Shown here: positions 22,654 to 34,267 of the stretch, in pieces
Numbering within the stretch: position 1 is the first letter of the stretch
How the letters are laid out: the number at the start of each line of letters is the position of its first letter
Source: Alternaria dauci
Taxonomy: Eukaryota > Ascomycota > Dothideomycetes > Pleosporales > Pleosporaceae
Assembly (NCBI RefSeq): GCF_042100115.1
Contig: NC_091273.1
Coordinates: 2,666,001-2,730,000, forward strand
DNA length: 64,000 nucleotides
Reading direction: 5' to 3'
The notes under the pieces: generated by a model
What the model was told of the DNA's origin: nothing
What the model saw: only the letters and a program-made list of their open reading frames with translations
Database searches by the model: none
Position numbers and translations under genes: made by a program

Positions 22654-24294
22654 CTAGAACACAGTGCTCTTGCGCTTCTCAGCGCTCGTGAGAACAAGCT
22701 TGGGCATGCCTCGGCGTTGGCCGCTCTCCTCGGGACGGATGTCGACCAGACCGCCTCCAATGGAAGCACCGTCATCGCTGCTAACGCTATTGGCAGTGTA
22801 GGAGCGGTTGATCGAGTTATCGCGGGATCGTTCCTTGGAGGCCTTGCGCTCCGATCCAATAGCACCGTTGGCGACAGCACGAAGGCTACCGATGCTGGGC
22901 CTTCCAGAAAGGCTGCCACTTCCACTGCTGCGAACGCTGTCGGAGTCGTTGTCAGATGAAGGGAAGTGGTCGCTATCAGGTGAGGCGCTTCCGCTGCTAG
23001 TGCGGTGAGCGCGACGGCCAATGCCAGCTCGCACAAGGTTGCCCACAGCCTGGCGACGTTGGCGGGTAGCAAAGTTCTTGCTACCCTCATGCTTGGTAGT
23101 GGGGCGCTCCTTGAGTTCCTCAATGGAGGGAGGGTTGCGAGGCTGACGGACTGGGTGCTCTCCAGCACGTGCCTGACCAGGACCGAATGTGCCTGTCATG
23201 GGAGTAGCAGGGAAGCCAACGGGGCGAGTGAAGGCAGAACGAGGTCCCTCCTCGGCCTTGCCGTCAACAGCAAGAGAAGATAAGTTCTTCTTGTGTCCTC
23301 GACGGAAAGCGTTGGCAGATGGCGGCGGGAGCGGCACAACATCCTGAGGAGGAGTGTTGGACTTCTTTGGCGGAGACGTGCTGCGCGAACCCCAAGGGCT
23401 AGGGTTGCTCTCGTTGGGAGGAGACACGTGGAGTACTGGAGTGTCAACCTTGGGCGGCGATGGAGCGAAGCGGGGAGTTGGCGGAGGAGGCGAGTGCGAC
23501 AGGCCCGACATGCCGTTCTGAGCCTGCATGTCGCCGTTGTCTTGCTGGTAACTCGGGTCCACGACATACTGGTACTGGCCAGTCATCTGGTTGAAGACCA
23601 GGTAGACGCCAGGCTGGTTGGTCTCCTGGATGGCAGCAGTGTTTCCAAACTGCTGACCATATGCGTTCATCTGGGGAGTGTATGGCGTGTTGGCGTACTG
23701 CTGTCCACCGTTCATGTTCATGTTGCCGAACTGCTGGGTTGTCAGAGCAAGGAGTTGCTGCTGGAGCTGCTGCTGCCTCTGGGCGAGGTACAGCTCGGTA
23801 GCCAACAGCTGAGCGGCAACATTGGGATCCATCTCGCCATCGTCGAACTCGAACTGGGGAGGGGCGAGGACCTGGTTGTAGAAGTCGGGCTGCTGCTGCT
23901 GTTGCTGGTACTGGTTCACACCGCTGAAACCAGAGCCGATGGCAGTCTGAGGACCCTGGTTGGCACCGTTGAACTGCCTCGAGGAGCGGTTGGCAGTGTT
24001 GTTGCCAACGGTGTGCTGGCGCTGCGAGTAAGGAGCCGAGGCAGGGGGCTGGGCAGACGTGGGCGTCTTGGGCGCGGTGCGGAGGCCGGCCAGAAGGTGG
24101 GAGCGGCTGGTGCGAGGCGTCGCAACCGAGTCCTCGGCGATGGAAGCAACCTTGGGCGGCGAAGCGACGCTGAGACGCTTAAGCTGAGCGCCCTTGCCGC
24201 GAGACGCAAAGCTCGAGGTGGGGCCGCCGAAGCCGCCCTGGGATTGGAAGTTGTTGTAAGTCATCTGAGCAAGACCGCCAGCGTCCATGCTCAT
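22654..24294 (-). CDS. Gln/Ser/Pro-rich protein of unknown function
   Basis: Single exon, 546 aa, mostly low complexity. The start at 24294 (MSMDAGGLAQMTYNNFQ) is followed by a Ser/Thr/Pro part, a Q-rich part (about 110-230, with QQQQQQQ and QQQLQQQL), and a short ordered-looking block GVYLVFNQMTGQYQYVVDP (about 228-246). Next come a proline-rich region with many S/T-P sites and a basic block EELKERPTTKHEGSKNFATR (about 397-416) that looks conserved. The last 120 residues are Ser/Asp-rich and end in KLVLTSAEKRKSTVF. I do not recognise a domain. Many SP/TP sites suggest a phosphorylated cytoplasmic or nuclear scaffold or RNA-granule type of protein, but that is only an impression. Confidence 0.75.
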   Translation of the reverse strand: MSMDAGGLAQMTYNNFQSQGGFGGPTSSFASRGKGAQLKRLSVASPPKVASIAEDSVATPRTSRSHLLAGLRTAPKTPTSAQPPASAPYSQRQHTVGNNTANRSSRQFNGANQGPQTAIGSGFSGVNQYQQQQQQPDFYNQVLAPPQFEFDDGEMDPNVAAQLLATELYLAQRQQQLQQQLLALTTQQFGNMNMNGGQQYANTPYTPQMNAYGQQFGNTAAIQETNQPGVYLVFNQMTGQYQYVVDPSYQQDNGDMQAQNGMSGLSHSPPPPTPRFAPSPPKVDTPVLHVSPPNESNPSPWGSRSTSPPKKSNTPPQDVVPLPPPSANAFRRGHKKNLSSLAVDGKAEEGPRSAFTRPVGFPATPMTGTFGPGQARAGEHPVRQPRNPPSIEELKERPTTKHEGSKNFATRQRRQAVGNLVRAGIGRRAHRTSSGSASPDSDHFPSSDNDSDSVRSSGSGSLSGRPSIGSLRAVANGAIGSERKASKERSRDNSINRSYTANSVSSDDGASIGGGLVDIRPEESGQRRGMPKLVLTSAEKRKSTVF

Positions 24295-24869
24295 TGTGGT
24301 GGTCTAAGAAGAGTTGCGAACAAAGAGTAAGAGTGCAACAGGGTGTGTGCTGGGTGCACACGGGAAAGATACAGAATCGAAGAAGGCCGGAAGAGGGAGT
24401 GCTAGCGCAGACAGAAAGCCGAGCGGAGACACGAGACGTTTGCTGCGAGGCAGAAGTGCGGGTGGGCTGGCGATTACGGGATTAAGGATCGTAAAGATCG
24501 GGAGTGCAAGGTAGAGTTGTTATCGAAAACCGGCCGATGGGCAATGCAGTTGGAGCTATTAACAAGTTGTTGGGTCGCTAGGTCGATGGGGTTCTGTTGC
24601 CAGAAGGATCAAGTGATGGCAGCGGGAAGGCGCGGTCCAGCAGACAGAGATGCGAAGCAGACGGGCGAAGATAATTTTGATGAAGTCGGATACACGGACA
24701 GGCGGTGACGGGATCAAGAGCAGACAAGCTGGTAGTTGATGCGTCGGCTGGCGAGCTCTTCTTCTCTTGGGGGAGCGACGGGACTGGCGCGCTCGCACAA
24801 TCTCAGATTAGGCGGGGGGATAAGCTGGTCCAACTGGGGGAGCAGGTAGAAGATGCAGAAGCGGCACTG

Positions 24870-24965
24870 TGTTGTCGAAGAGAGCGAAGGGAGAGAGAGA
24901 GGTAGAGAGGAAAGGGCGAGTTGGAGGGGCCAGGAGAGAAAAGTGACGAGCAGCGGAGGAGCAGA
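24870..24965 (-). promoter_or_regulatory. Pyrimidine-rich tract upstream of the Q-rich gene
   Basis: On the minus strand this is a long CT-rich run (purine-rich GAGAGA on plus) about 0.6 kb before the start at 24294. CT tracts mark promoters and transcription starts in filamentous ascomycetes. The surrounding 24295-25600 has no supported gene. Confidence 0.4.
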
Positions 24966-25599
24966 GAGCCATGGACGAATGCGAGCCGCTATAAGTGACG
25001 GGGACCAGTGGCAGCGAACCCTGCATCGAGCCTAGCCTAATGCAGCCCCCTGGACGCGCTGCAGACCTGGACGCACGCTTGAAACGCTGGGCCTGATGCG
25101 CAATAACTGCGCTTTGGCCGTTCCTGCGTGCGAATGCCCTGGGGTCAGAGGGCTTGCTTTGATGCGTTGATAATGCCTTGCCACGCCACGCGTAGAGTTG
25201 AGTGCTGCTACTGTATACAAAGCGTTCGGTGTCCTCGTGGGTTTCAGGTGGTGATGGTGAACGGGATGGTCGCTCCTGCCGCACCTGGCGAGGGCCCTGG
25301 AGCGCTCCTGCCCGACGCCACGGCCGTCCCTTCCTCGCAGTCGACAGTGCCTTCCTGGCAGCGGGCCCAGCCAGGCAAGAGCGACTGGCAAACAGAACCA
25401 CCGAAACAGCGGCAAACGTCTTCTCATTGCTCGAGCGCGCTGCCCAAGCGCACACCGCAAGACTTGATCCACTGCATCGATAGCGTCTATCTACGCCATC
25501 TCGGCCAGTCGTTCGTAGCGTCTCAGTAGCTACCAACGGCGGCTATGCCTCTGCCCACTGCTACTGGCCAGCGCCCTCGAGGCCACCGCAGCCCTTCAG

Positions 25600-27789
25600 C
25601 CACGCACACGACGCCCTAAATATATACCCACCACCACCTGTTCATCTGCTCCATCGCTGCCTCTGCAGAGGCAGAGGCATTGGTGCGCAGTCGTCCCCCG
25701 CCCTCAACCACGGCCAGCGCAACATGCGTACGAATGGCTCCGGAGCCCTGCACCAGACAGCGCAAATGTTTAGTGACCCGTCAGCAGTCATCTTCCAAAT
25801 GTCCGCAACTTCCCACGCGCAATCTGCAATGCATGTCGTGCGGGAGGAGCATGCTTGTTGGTGTCCCGACCCCAGACAGGGCTGTCAGGTCACGCTTTCC
25901 AGTGCAGATCCAGACAAATTCTCGGTGCCCTGCCACTAGCCTCGCGATCCAGTCCCTTTTTTCCCACCCTTTTTTTCTTACACGCGTCGGCTTCCGCGGT
26001 CTTTCTATCGATTCATGCACCTGCTCGTGCGACCCCGTTCTTCGCTGTCGCCTGCCGTGTCGTCCCGGGTCTGCCCTGCTGTCTCGGTCTGAAACTGTCG
26101 CTCCCTCATTTCGCTACACACTCCCTGCAGGAACGCCTGCCAAGCCGTACTCGAAAGCATGAAACATGCTCTCGACTAGCGTTTGGACCGCCGACACGGT
26201 GGGATCTCGAGGTCCGCTGTCAGGGCCATGCTCCAACGCTGATCTCCATTCGGGTGTGGGGAGTCAACCGTGTCTCTGCATCGAGATGCTCTTACCCAAC
26301 TCCTGGATATCACTACACCAATCTCACTTACCAACGACGCCTTTTCCGCCTCGTGTGCGTCGTCAGACGCCGCTACCGTTTGGGCACTGCGACTATCGAA
26401 TCTAGCATCAGAGCTATTCGGCACGATACCGGTGCTGTACTGGCACCCGTTCGGGTCAGGGCCGTCACCCTTAGCGGGCAGTAAATCGCTGCATACGACC
26501 GAACTGGCCGATTCTTTTCTTCGAAAAGAAGCACATCAGCACTGCGCGTCCGCTCTGGACCGGAACACTGCGGCGACGATTTTGTGGGGCGCATTGGTCT
26601 GTTCAGACGCGCAGAACAAAGGCAAGAACGAGGCGCACAACCAACACGCTATGGACGCTGCGAAGTGTTTTTGCGCAGAGTATGCGAGTTCGTATTTCCA
26701 GCGGTGCAGCAAAGCTTCAAACTTAATATTCATACTCGAGTCGCGCAGATGAGCATTCTCACCAGACTGTCAGCTTACGCACCATCAGCGCTAAACTAAG
26801 ATGCGCTTGTGCAGCTCTGTTTCACGGACACGATCGTCAACGCCGTCCAAAGCAGGAGGCTCTGGTGCTGCAAGGCTACATGTTTCGAACGCGTTCCAAG
26901 CTTCTCTGATACGCATTCTGCGGACCACCGATCCTCGCTATTAGTACTCACCGCACTGAATTGTCCTGAATTACGGAATTGTTGCTATCGCCTCTCATGA
27001 GGTGGTTCCATGTCTCTTTGGTCCCTCTCATCGAGAGATTACCATGACGAACCAGGATATTGAAAAGGCGACTCCTCGTTCTATCGTCCTGTGCACGCTT
27101 GGTGCAATATATCCAGAGAGCATGCTCCGCATCATGCAGCTATAAGTCAGACTCGGAAGAGCTTGCAGAAGTCTGAATGTAGTCTAGGTCTAGGGGAAAT
27201 GCGCATCAGTGTAAAAGAGGTAACGTGTCACGAGCGCACGAGGCGGATGGTCGCTGTTTAATAAGTACTGCAAGTTCACAGACGGATAGTGTGTAACCCG
27301 AGATCTTTTGATACCTTAAGGTCTCACACCATCTGGAACGTGCAAAACAAGAGACAGACTCTATTGCTTGCACTCGCCCAAGCAAACATCCAGTCGTGTT
27401 GAGCGGATCCTCACGAGACTGGCTAGTAGTGTTTCCGCATGTTTGGAACTTGGCATGATACTCGGCACGAAACATCTGACAGCACCTACTTAATAGATCC
27501 TGCTATCCAGATTCTTCCTAACCGTCGCGAACATCAGGCAAACAGTTTCGGCCAGCTTCACCATGGGTTTTCCGATATTTTTGGCGCAATTGACGGAGCG
27601 AGGAAGGCAACAAGCCACAGAGATGTCGAGTATATAGTCCGCCTCAGCGTAGCGTGCCTTCTAAGGATCAGATCTGCTGTGCATTTCCCATCTTCTACTA
27701 CCATCGATATCCTAATCAGCATATTCACTAATCTCCATTGTTACTTTTAATTCCCATCTTTCTTAATCCTACACCAACCAAACTTCAAC
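25600..27789. other. Gene-free stretch with a promoter-like start
   Basis: At 25618-25630 a TAAATATATA TATA-like box is followed by pyrimidine-rich sequence and, at 25658-25673, a perfect 16-bp palindrome (TGCCTCTG/CAGAGGCA). Downstream frames on the plus strand are short and without motifs. It may be the far promoter of the cupredoxin gene at 27790 or the start of a non-coding transcript. Confidence 0.35.
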
Positions 27790-28528
27790 ATGCTCTTCTC
27801 AAACATCGTACTCGCGGCTTTGGCCCAGAGCTTGACAGTCTACGCTGCCACCATGACGGTCACTGTAGCTGCCAACAACAAGTTCCAGTTCACACCCAAC
27901 TCCATCACCGCCCAGCCCGGTGACATGGTCGCTTTCAACTTTGTCAGCCAGGTACGCCAGTCTTCTTTATCCCTTCACGTCATATAACATACTGACTCCA
28001 TTCTTGCAGAACCACAGTGTAGCTTCCTCGAACGCAAACACCCCTTGCCAACCCCAGCAAAATGCAATCTTCTCCGACTTCCAGCCCATCCCTGGTAACC
28101 CCAACGGTTCTCCAAACGGTAACGGTGGCGGCAGCGCTGGCAACGGTCGCAACCGCAACAACAACCGCCAAGCCGGAAACACGCCCATGTTCATGGTTCC
28201 CATCACCGACAACCAGCCCATGTACATCTACTGCTCTCAAGCACAGCATTGCCAGCAAGGCATGGTCATGGTCATCAACCCACCCAACGCCCAGGCTGTG
28301 ACACAGTACCAGAACAAGGCTGCACAGGCCAACAACAACGTCTCTCCCAGGGGTGGTATCAGCGGCGGACAGGTGCTGAACAACAACGCTGGAACCAACC
28401 CCAAGAACGTTTTGGGTGCTCAGGCAGGTGATGCGGCGACGACGGCGAACACAAAGGGCAAGGGTAAGGGCAATGGTGCCGCTGCTGGTCTGGCTGGTCT
28501 TCTCGGAGGTCTGGGCAAGGGCAACTAA
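27790..28528 (+). CDS. Secreted cupredoxin (plastocyanin-like, fungal extracellular type)
   Basis: Exons 27790-27951 and 28010-28528 encode 226 aa. A signal peptide (about 1-19, MLFSNIVLAALAQSLTVYAA) leads into a blue-copper fold: TMTVTVAANNKFQFTPNSI and QPGDMVAFNF, then NHSV across the intron. Type-1 copper ligands are visible as His56, Cys129, His134 and Met139 (YCSQAQHCQQGM), and Cys67 and Cys135 can form the usual disulfide. A Gly/Asn-rich insert (about 80-108) sits inside the fold. The tail is Lys/Gly/Ala-rich and ends GLAGLLGGLGKGN; it is not a clear GPI signal. Fungal relatives are secreted wall or matrix proteins, several induced during host colonisation or sporulation; precise role unknown. 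Confidence 0.9.
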
Positions 28529-29299
28529 GCATGTCAAGGATGCGTTGATGAGGTGGAATATGCGAGATGGAGTATTATGAATGGAGGGACACGGGCTGTG
28601 TGTAAATATATGATGATGGTATCGATGGTAGTAGTTGAAATGCTGGTCATTGGTGTGTAAATAAAATAGTAATATATGTCTTATGAAAACCTATCGAAAC
28701 ATCTGCGTGGCTTTGGTGAGCATTTGGTTGAGAGGAGCACAGGACTGGTAACAGTGACGTCACTGTTACAGTTCCAGGTAGCTATTGTCTTCAACGCTTT
28801 CCCTTCACCTAAAAACACATATCAGGTGCAGCGTCAGCCCCGCTGCTGTACCCGTGTTCGATCTCAACAACCACACTAAATCTTTGATGTCGCAATGGTT
28901 TCCTAGAGTGTATAACATCATCGTTGCGATCCCAAAAGCAGGGTGAGGATGACCTACAGCCACGCTAGAACAATTGCCACAAGCGCGAGTAGGCAGCAGT
29001 CTATCATCTTACAAAACCTCACTTTCTATGTTGTCGTGCTCCTGAGAACAATGGTAAGCCATGACAATGGTAAGCAGGTAGACGGACGGCCTGCCTCGGA
29101 CCGCTTGGGTCCATGTATCCAAATATCAATTTATTCTCGTCTCTAGCAAAAACCACTCGTACCATTTACTCGCACTTTACAAATTATCACCACAGCACAC
29201 TCGACCAGTTACAACTCTTCATCTGATCATCACTGGCAATTCTAACCCGACAACCAAACTCGAAAGACATAGTCGCAACCTCTCGAGGACGGCAACAAG
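28529..29299. other. Intergenic stretch with no supported gene
   Basis: 3' flank of the cupredoxin gene and 5' flank of the small gene at about 29300. Nothing else is supported. Confidence 0.4.
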
Positions 29300-29842
29300 A
29301 TGATCAAGATTCTCGCAATGCTGCTGCTGGTACAGCTCTCTAATCTTTACCTTTTTGTCAAGACTGCCATTTCCAGTTTCGACATCCTTCCTCTCAACAT
29401 GTCTTCGCTCTACGATTCAGCGAAAAACGCAACGAAACCCACATCCCTGTTCTCATTCTCCAATCTAGCATTATTCAAGCACACAGAAGAAGAACCCGGC
29501 GCCGCCACTCCATCTCCCAAGGCCACAGGAGTCGCGGTTCCATCTATCCAGACCCAGGCCCAGGCCCAGACCCAGACCCAGCCCAAGGCAAACACTACCG
29601 GCAAGCAACGTACAAAGACCAGAAAGTCTAGATACAGCATCCTCTCGAAACTCAACGAGATACCAAATAGTCCTGGCGTCCAGTGCGCAACCATGTGACG
29701 GAGCAGCAGGAGACAGATGTGGAAGCGTACGAGCGCTGGTTCGCTTGCACATTATTTGGCCATGGTATGTGTCGCTTACTTTTCTTTTTTCACTTCCTTG
29801 ATGTCATCACTAACCATAATGACAGGTTTCTCTATTGACTGA
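29300..29842 (+). CDS. Small protein of unknown function, spliced model
   Basis: The longest unspliced frame (29300-29698) gives 132 aa, but a better model uses two introns. Exons 29300-29609, 29684-29764 and 29826-29842 give 135 aa ending RWFACTLFGHGFSID. The second intron (29765-29825) is canonical, with GTATGT, a CTAAC branch-like site and CAG, and would otherwise sit in the 3' UTR. The alternative C-terminus (EQQETDVEAYERWFACTLFG) looks more protein-like than the unspliced one. The N-terminus is hydrophobic if started at 29300. However, 29330-29376 also resembles an intron, so the true start may be 29399 (MSSLYDSAKN). A Gln/Thr/Ala repeat (QAQAQTQTQ) lies mid-protein. No family recognised. 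Confidence 0.45.
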
Positions 29843-30536
29843 TGGATTCCCTGGTATTAGCAGCGCGTTTAGAGGGCGTTGTGTTGTTCGTTTGCGGCTT
29901 GCTGGGAATCGAATGCGTTCTTGTATCTTTTCTTTTCTGGCTTTTCTTCAACAAATTGAACATATCACCATGGCCGAAGGCGAATCATCAGCACTAGTTA
30001 CTGTAACGCTCTTGAGTGCATCTGGCTGCGTCAGAAGTTAGTGATACGGAGATATAAACGTAGGACATATGTGCAGCTTTGGAAAATGCACTGGTCTAAA
30101 TACACGAATCTTTTCATCTTCCTTCCTTGCCATGTAAAATTGTTATGTTTAACACAGGCGATTATGCTTACAATGCCACTCAAAGCCAGTGTACTGTCAG
30201 CTTCAAGAATACATACACTACACTAGTACTTACAAATATACATAGTTATCGCCATCAAATCCCATGAAGAGGACTCCGAGAACATTGAAACAAATTCAAT
30301 CGCGTAAAGCCATGAAGAGCATACGTTCTACACTATACGAGCTTTATATGAAAACAAAAAAATGGTATAAGGACGGAATGCACTATTCCTCGTGAACATA
30401 ACGAACAGTATGTATGGCATAGTCATGCCGTGTGTATCTCCGCATAAACGCCTGTGATATATGAGCATCCCATCTCATCCCACGCCCAATTCAAAGACCA
30501 ACCCAATCGCATAACAGATCATAAGACGCGAAACTT
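29843..30536. other. Convergent intergenic region
   Basis: 3' flanks of the small gene (+) and of SREBP (-). No coding, repeat or RNA signal seen; the sequence is AT-rich around 30040-30480. Confidence 0.4.
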
Positions 30537-33500
30537 TCAATCGTCCTTAACACTGGCACTCACATAGCCGTCATCCACATCTGACTCATCCTTTTTCTTC
30601 TTCTTGTTCTCTCCCAATCCAACCAAAACCTTGCTCGCCTCAAGACAGCTGTTCACAATCTTGCTTCGAACCTTGTTGCTTAGTCCACTCCTCCTACCAG
30701 TTTCATGACCAACCCACATGCGTAGAGAACTAGCAGTGCGCTCTAGACCGCAGCTGGTCTCCTTCTTCAATTGGTCGTCGGTCATAAACTGTGTGAGAAC
30801 TTTGTGACCTGCGACGAAACTGAGGAGTGTGGTTGTGCATTCAGGGAGATAGGTGTTGTTGACGACGAAGATGGCGCGGCGGCGGGCTTCGGCGTTCGAG
30901 GAGGCGGCCAGAGAAAGGCACTTGGCCAAAGTAAGTGCTTTGCGCACGTCGACTGCGACGAAGCCGTTGCCGACGATATTGATGAAGCCAGCATCTTTAG
31001 GTTTGGGAGCCGAAGGGAGAGCTTCCATCGCTGCTGCGATGCGAGTGTTGCGGTCGTCGTCGTCTAGTACAACAGCCTGAGCAACTAGTGCACGTAGCTG
31101 AGCCTGTGAATTAGGAGGGGCAGCTTGGAGAGCAAGTGCTAGGTCGTCGGCGACACTTTCCTTGGACGAGCTGTTTTTTGCTCCGAGTGTGGCTGCAAGT
31201 CCTTTGTTCAGCACAAGGCTAGAGTACCAGGCGGCAAGAGCATCCAAAGGCGAGCAGATGGAAAAGTCCTCGACGACAGCGTCCATAGAGGTATCTACGA
31301 CTGTCTGTTCTGCGCTTGGCTTGTTCCAAGCCAGGTTGTATGCCCGCTGCACAACCGCAGGAACAAGCACGTCATCGCACTCCTTCTCAATGAGTGCTGC
31401 GAGGTGTTCTGGCAACGGGTGAGCTTCGCTGTTCTGTTTCGACGTATTGGTGGCGATACGGTGCTCGGTTCGCGCCATGTTCCAGTAGCTTCGGGCCAGT
31501 TTTGCGCTCAGCTCGTTGAGTAGCCATGACGAGCCATGATCTGCGTTTCCAAGCTCCCAAAGCACAATTCGAAGATGCAAAGCCTTGAGCATGAGCCTTG
31601 CTGGCGTATCTGGCAGGGTGCCAGAGGCGATCAAGGTAAGTACCAAACGGCTCTTGCTGATCTCAGCGTCACCGCCTGTGAGCTGAGCATCCAATGCAAT
31701 TTCCCAGGCTTTGACACGAGCAGCCTCTTGTTCCTTGGTAATGCCAGTGAGATATGCATATCCCTCCCAGCCAACAAGCCTACGCATGCTGAGTTTAAGT
31801 GTCTTCAGGCCCAAAGCAGCGAGTTCCAAGATGAAGTTGTGTTGTGGCACCCAGACGGTTTGGATTGCGGTAAGCCACGCCTTGCGACGGACTTCAACCG
31901 GGGAAGCCAAGGACGGTGCGGACGTCAGCAGGATAGCTGGAGGAGACTTCTTCTTTGGCTTCGACCTGAAGTCGAGCAACGGCGCAACAAGGTAGAAGAA
32001 AGCAAAGAAGACTAGGAGAAGTTTGGCCATGGGGATGTGAGCTGTGGATACACCTAGGGAGACGCGAGGAGCAAGCATGCCAGCAAGATTGACGGGCAGA
32101 GCGAAGAGACCACGACCAGCTGGCTCTTCTTGCGACTGCTCGCGCTCCACAAGCCCTTCGAGTATCATCAGGCCCGCAAGAGATCCGACCATGAGCTTGC
32201 CCATCATGGCACCGTTGCGCCGGCCGTTGACCATGGGCGCGGCAACTGCTGGGCGGCCGCCATATCCTGGCGGATATGCAGGTGCATAGTGCTGTTGTGG
32301 TGGGAGGCCGCGCTGGAGAGCACTTATGTTGTCTGGAACTGGAATCAATCCTTGTGGCGGCCCTGTCATGGGCAAGCCATGTGTGGGCGCAAATGGGTCT
32401 TTGTGGAATCTGGAGCCATCAGGCGTGCCCACAGTGCCGTGCAAGGTTATAGGACCCGATATGGCCATCTTTTCGTAGCTCTCTACCCGTCCTGTCAAGG
32501 TGTTGACTTCTTCTTGGAGACGTTTGTTGCGCTTTTCCAAGTGTCGAATGTACTCTGTGGCCTTTGAGAGCACAGTGGCCTTGTTGAGCTTGTGTGCGGG
32601 TGTGAGGCCTTCAAGATCCTCGGGGTCATCGTCTTCTTCGGTCCCGTTCGGCCGCGACATGACGCGGAGACTGGGAACACCTTTTTCATGTATTAGCCAG
32701 TGTGGAGAGACGTGTTGAAGAGCAACTTACTATCGCGAAGAGCAGCAATCTTGTCGTTGAGATTGGTCCGATAGCGCTTCTCAATCATATTGTGGGCAGT
32801 CTTCTTAGGTGGTCCTCCCTTCTTACTTGAGGGCGCATCATCGTCAAGCTCCTCGGAGTCAGCCAGCGACTTCCTCTTTCGCGCGTTGGTCAAGACGGGC
32901 TCTGGCGATGAATGCGACGAGGTTGAGCTGGCTCGTCCATTGCTGACAGAGGTTGGGCTGTGGTGGAGACTGGGCGTCGAGGCTGGCGGTTGTGGTGCGA
33001 CGAAGCCGCTCTGATCGTACTGTGTAGGCGAGAAGAGAGTACTGTCAGCCAGTTGTTGTTGCTGTTGCTGCTGCTGTTGCTGTGGTGGTTGTTGTGGTGG
33101 TTGTTGTTGCTGCCATTGTCGAGAGGCGTAAAAGGCGTTCTGCTGCTGCATGTCCGCAGTAAGCGGGGAGCTCAGGGCGTTGCCATTGAAGTCAAAGGCG
33201 GGAGGAATATCGGCGGCCTGGCCAAAGGTAAAGGGAACGGCATGCGACTGGGAAAACATGGGCGCAGTGGTCGGGACGTTGTTGGACTGCAGCGGTTGCG
33301 AGTGTTGGTGAGGAAGGGAATGGGGCGAGGTTTGCTGATGCGGGCTGAGATATGAAGCAGGCCCCTGCGGATTCGCGGGCTTGGAGTCGATGCTCTGGGT
33401 GTTCTGAGACGCTTGGGCGGGATCGTACTGCATCCATTCGTTCCAGTTGGTCATGTCGTCAGCGGACGCCGTGAGCGTCATGTCGTCGGCGGCGGTGGTG

Positions 33501-33782
33501 AGCCAGGGCGCGCGCATGCCGGCAAAGGGGAAGTCGCTCGAGAGCAGCGGGTCTTCCATCTTGACTGCGTCGTGCCGGTCCGCGTCGGGCACAGGCGGGT
33601 CGATGGGCGGGGGAGAGGGAGGGAGTCTGAAGTCGTCAAACACGCAGTAGGGGCCGACCTGGGTAGCGCAGACATGTTAGCACAGAGAGCAGTCGGGCTG
33701 GCAAAAGCACGGCGTCACGCACGGCGATTCGCTCCAGCTCCAGCCCGTCGTCGGGGCTGGCGTACGGGTCAAAGGAAGCCAT
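30537..33782 (-). CDS. srbA: SREBP, membrane-bound bHLH transcription factor (SrbA/Sre1-like)
   Basis: Exons 33723-33782, 32731-33658 and 30537-32680 join in phase to 1043 aa. Residues 1-300 form a disordered activation region with Pro and poly-Gln. The bHLH (about 300-385) has the SREBP-specific Tyr in EKRYRTNLNDKIAALRDS, and intron 2 falls exactly in this helix, restoring DSVPSLRVMS. The loop is acidic (GTEEDDDPEDLEG) and helix 2 is ATVLSKATEYIRHLEKRN. Two membrane segments (about 487-506 and 546-566) give the hairpin expected for ER retention, followed by a long C-terminal domain like the DUF2014 region of fungal SREBPs. The family senses sterols and hypoxia: cleavage frees the N-terminus to activate ergosterol and iron genes. 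The upstream processing step cannot be judged here. Confidence 0.95.
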
Positions 33783-34208
33783 TTGGGAGTGATGGCTGCG
33801 ACAACAGCGACGACGAGATGGGTCGTGGATACAGAGAATGGGCTGTGGCAGAGAGGGAAGGAGTTCCGTCTTACCAGGCTGCTTGGACATGCACAATGTC
33901 CAGATCATGCCACTCCTTCACAGGCTCACGACGCGAATGCGGGCGCCAGATGGGCCTGGCGAGCACGGGGATGTGCGCCGCTACGGGAACTGCGAGTACA
34001 GGGCAGCCAGCTACTGCAATGGCATGCAGATTTCGTCCTACAGGGCCGGGGTTGTGATTGTGTGCCTCTCTGGCAGTGCGATGGGGTGGTTCGACAAGTC
34101 GTATGATCTCGCTCCTGGCCACGGGCAGGCTAGCCGTACGCCTCACCGAATCGGCTAGGGCTGCACTATACTGTAGGGCTGCCCTCTTGGTCCCGCCACG
34201 CCCTCGAG

Positions 34209-34267
34209 TATCGTGCATCGTACATCGTGCGTCGTGCATCCTGCTGCATCGCGTATCCTGCATCGCC
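34209..34267. repeat. Degenerate CATCGTG tandem repeat
   Basis: About seven imperfect units built on CATCGTG/CATCCTG follow each other, some 430-490 bp upstream of the SREBP start. It is short and may be replication slippage; no function is implied. Confidence 0.6.

Noticed and set aside
23293..24330. 345-codon plus-strand frame opposite the Q-rich gene
   Set aside because: It is the antisense shadow of the Gln/Pro-rich minus-strand gene (Leu/Val/Arg-rich translation).
25855..26752. Overlapping plus-strand frames of 160-209 codons
   Set aside because: Amino-acid make-up is Cys/Arg/Ser-rich as expected from translated non-coding DNA; no domain or intron signals.
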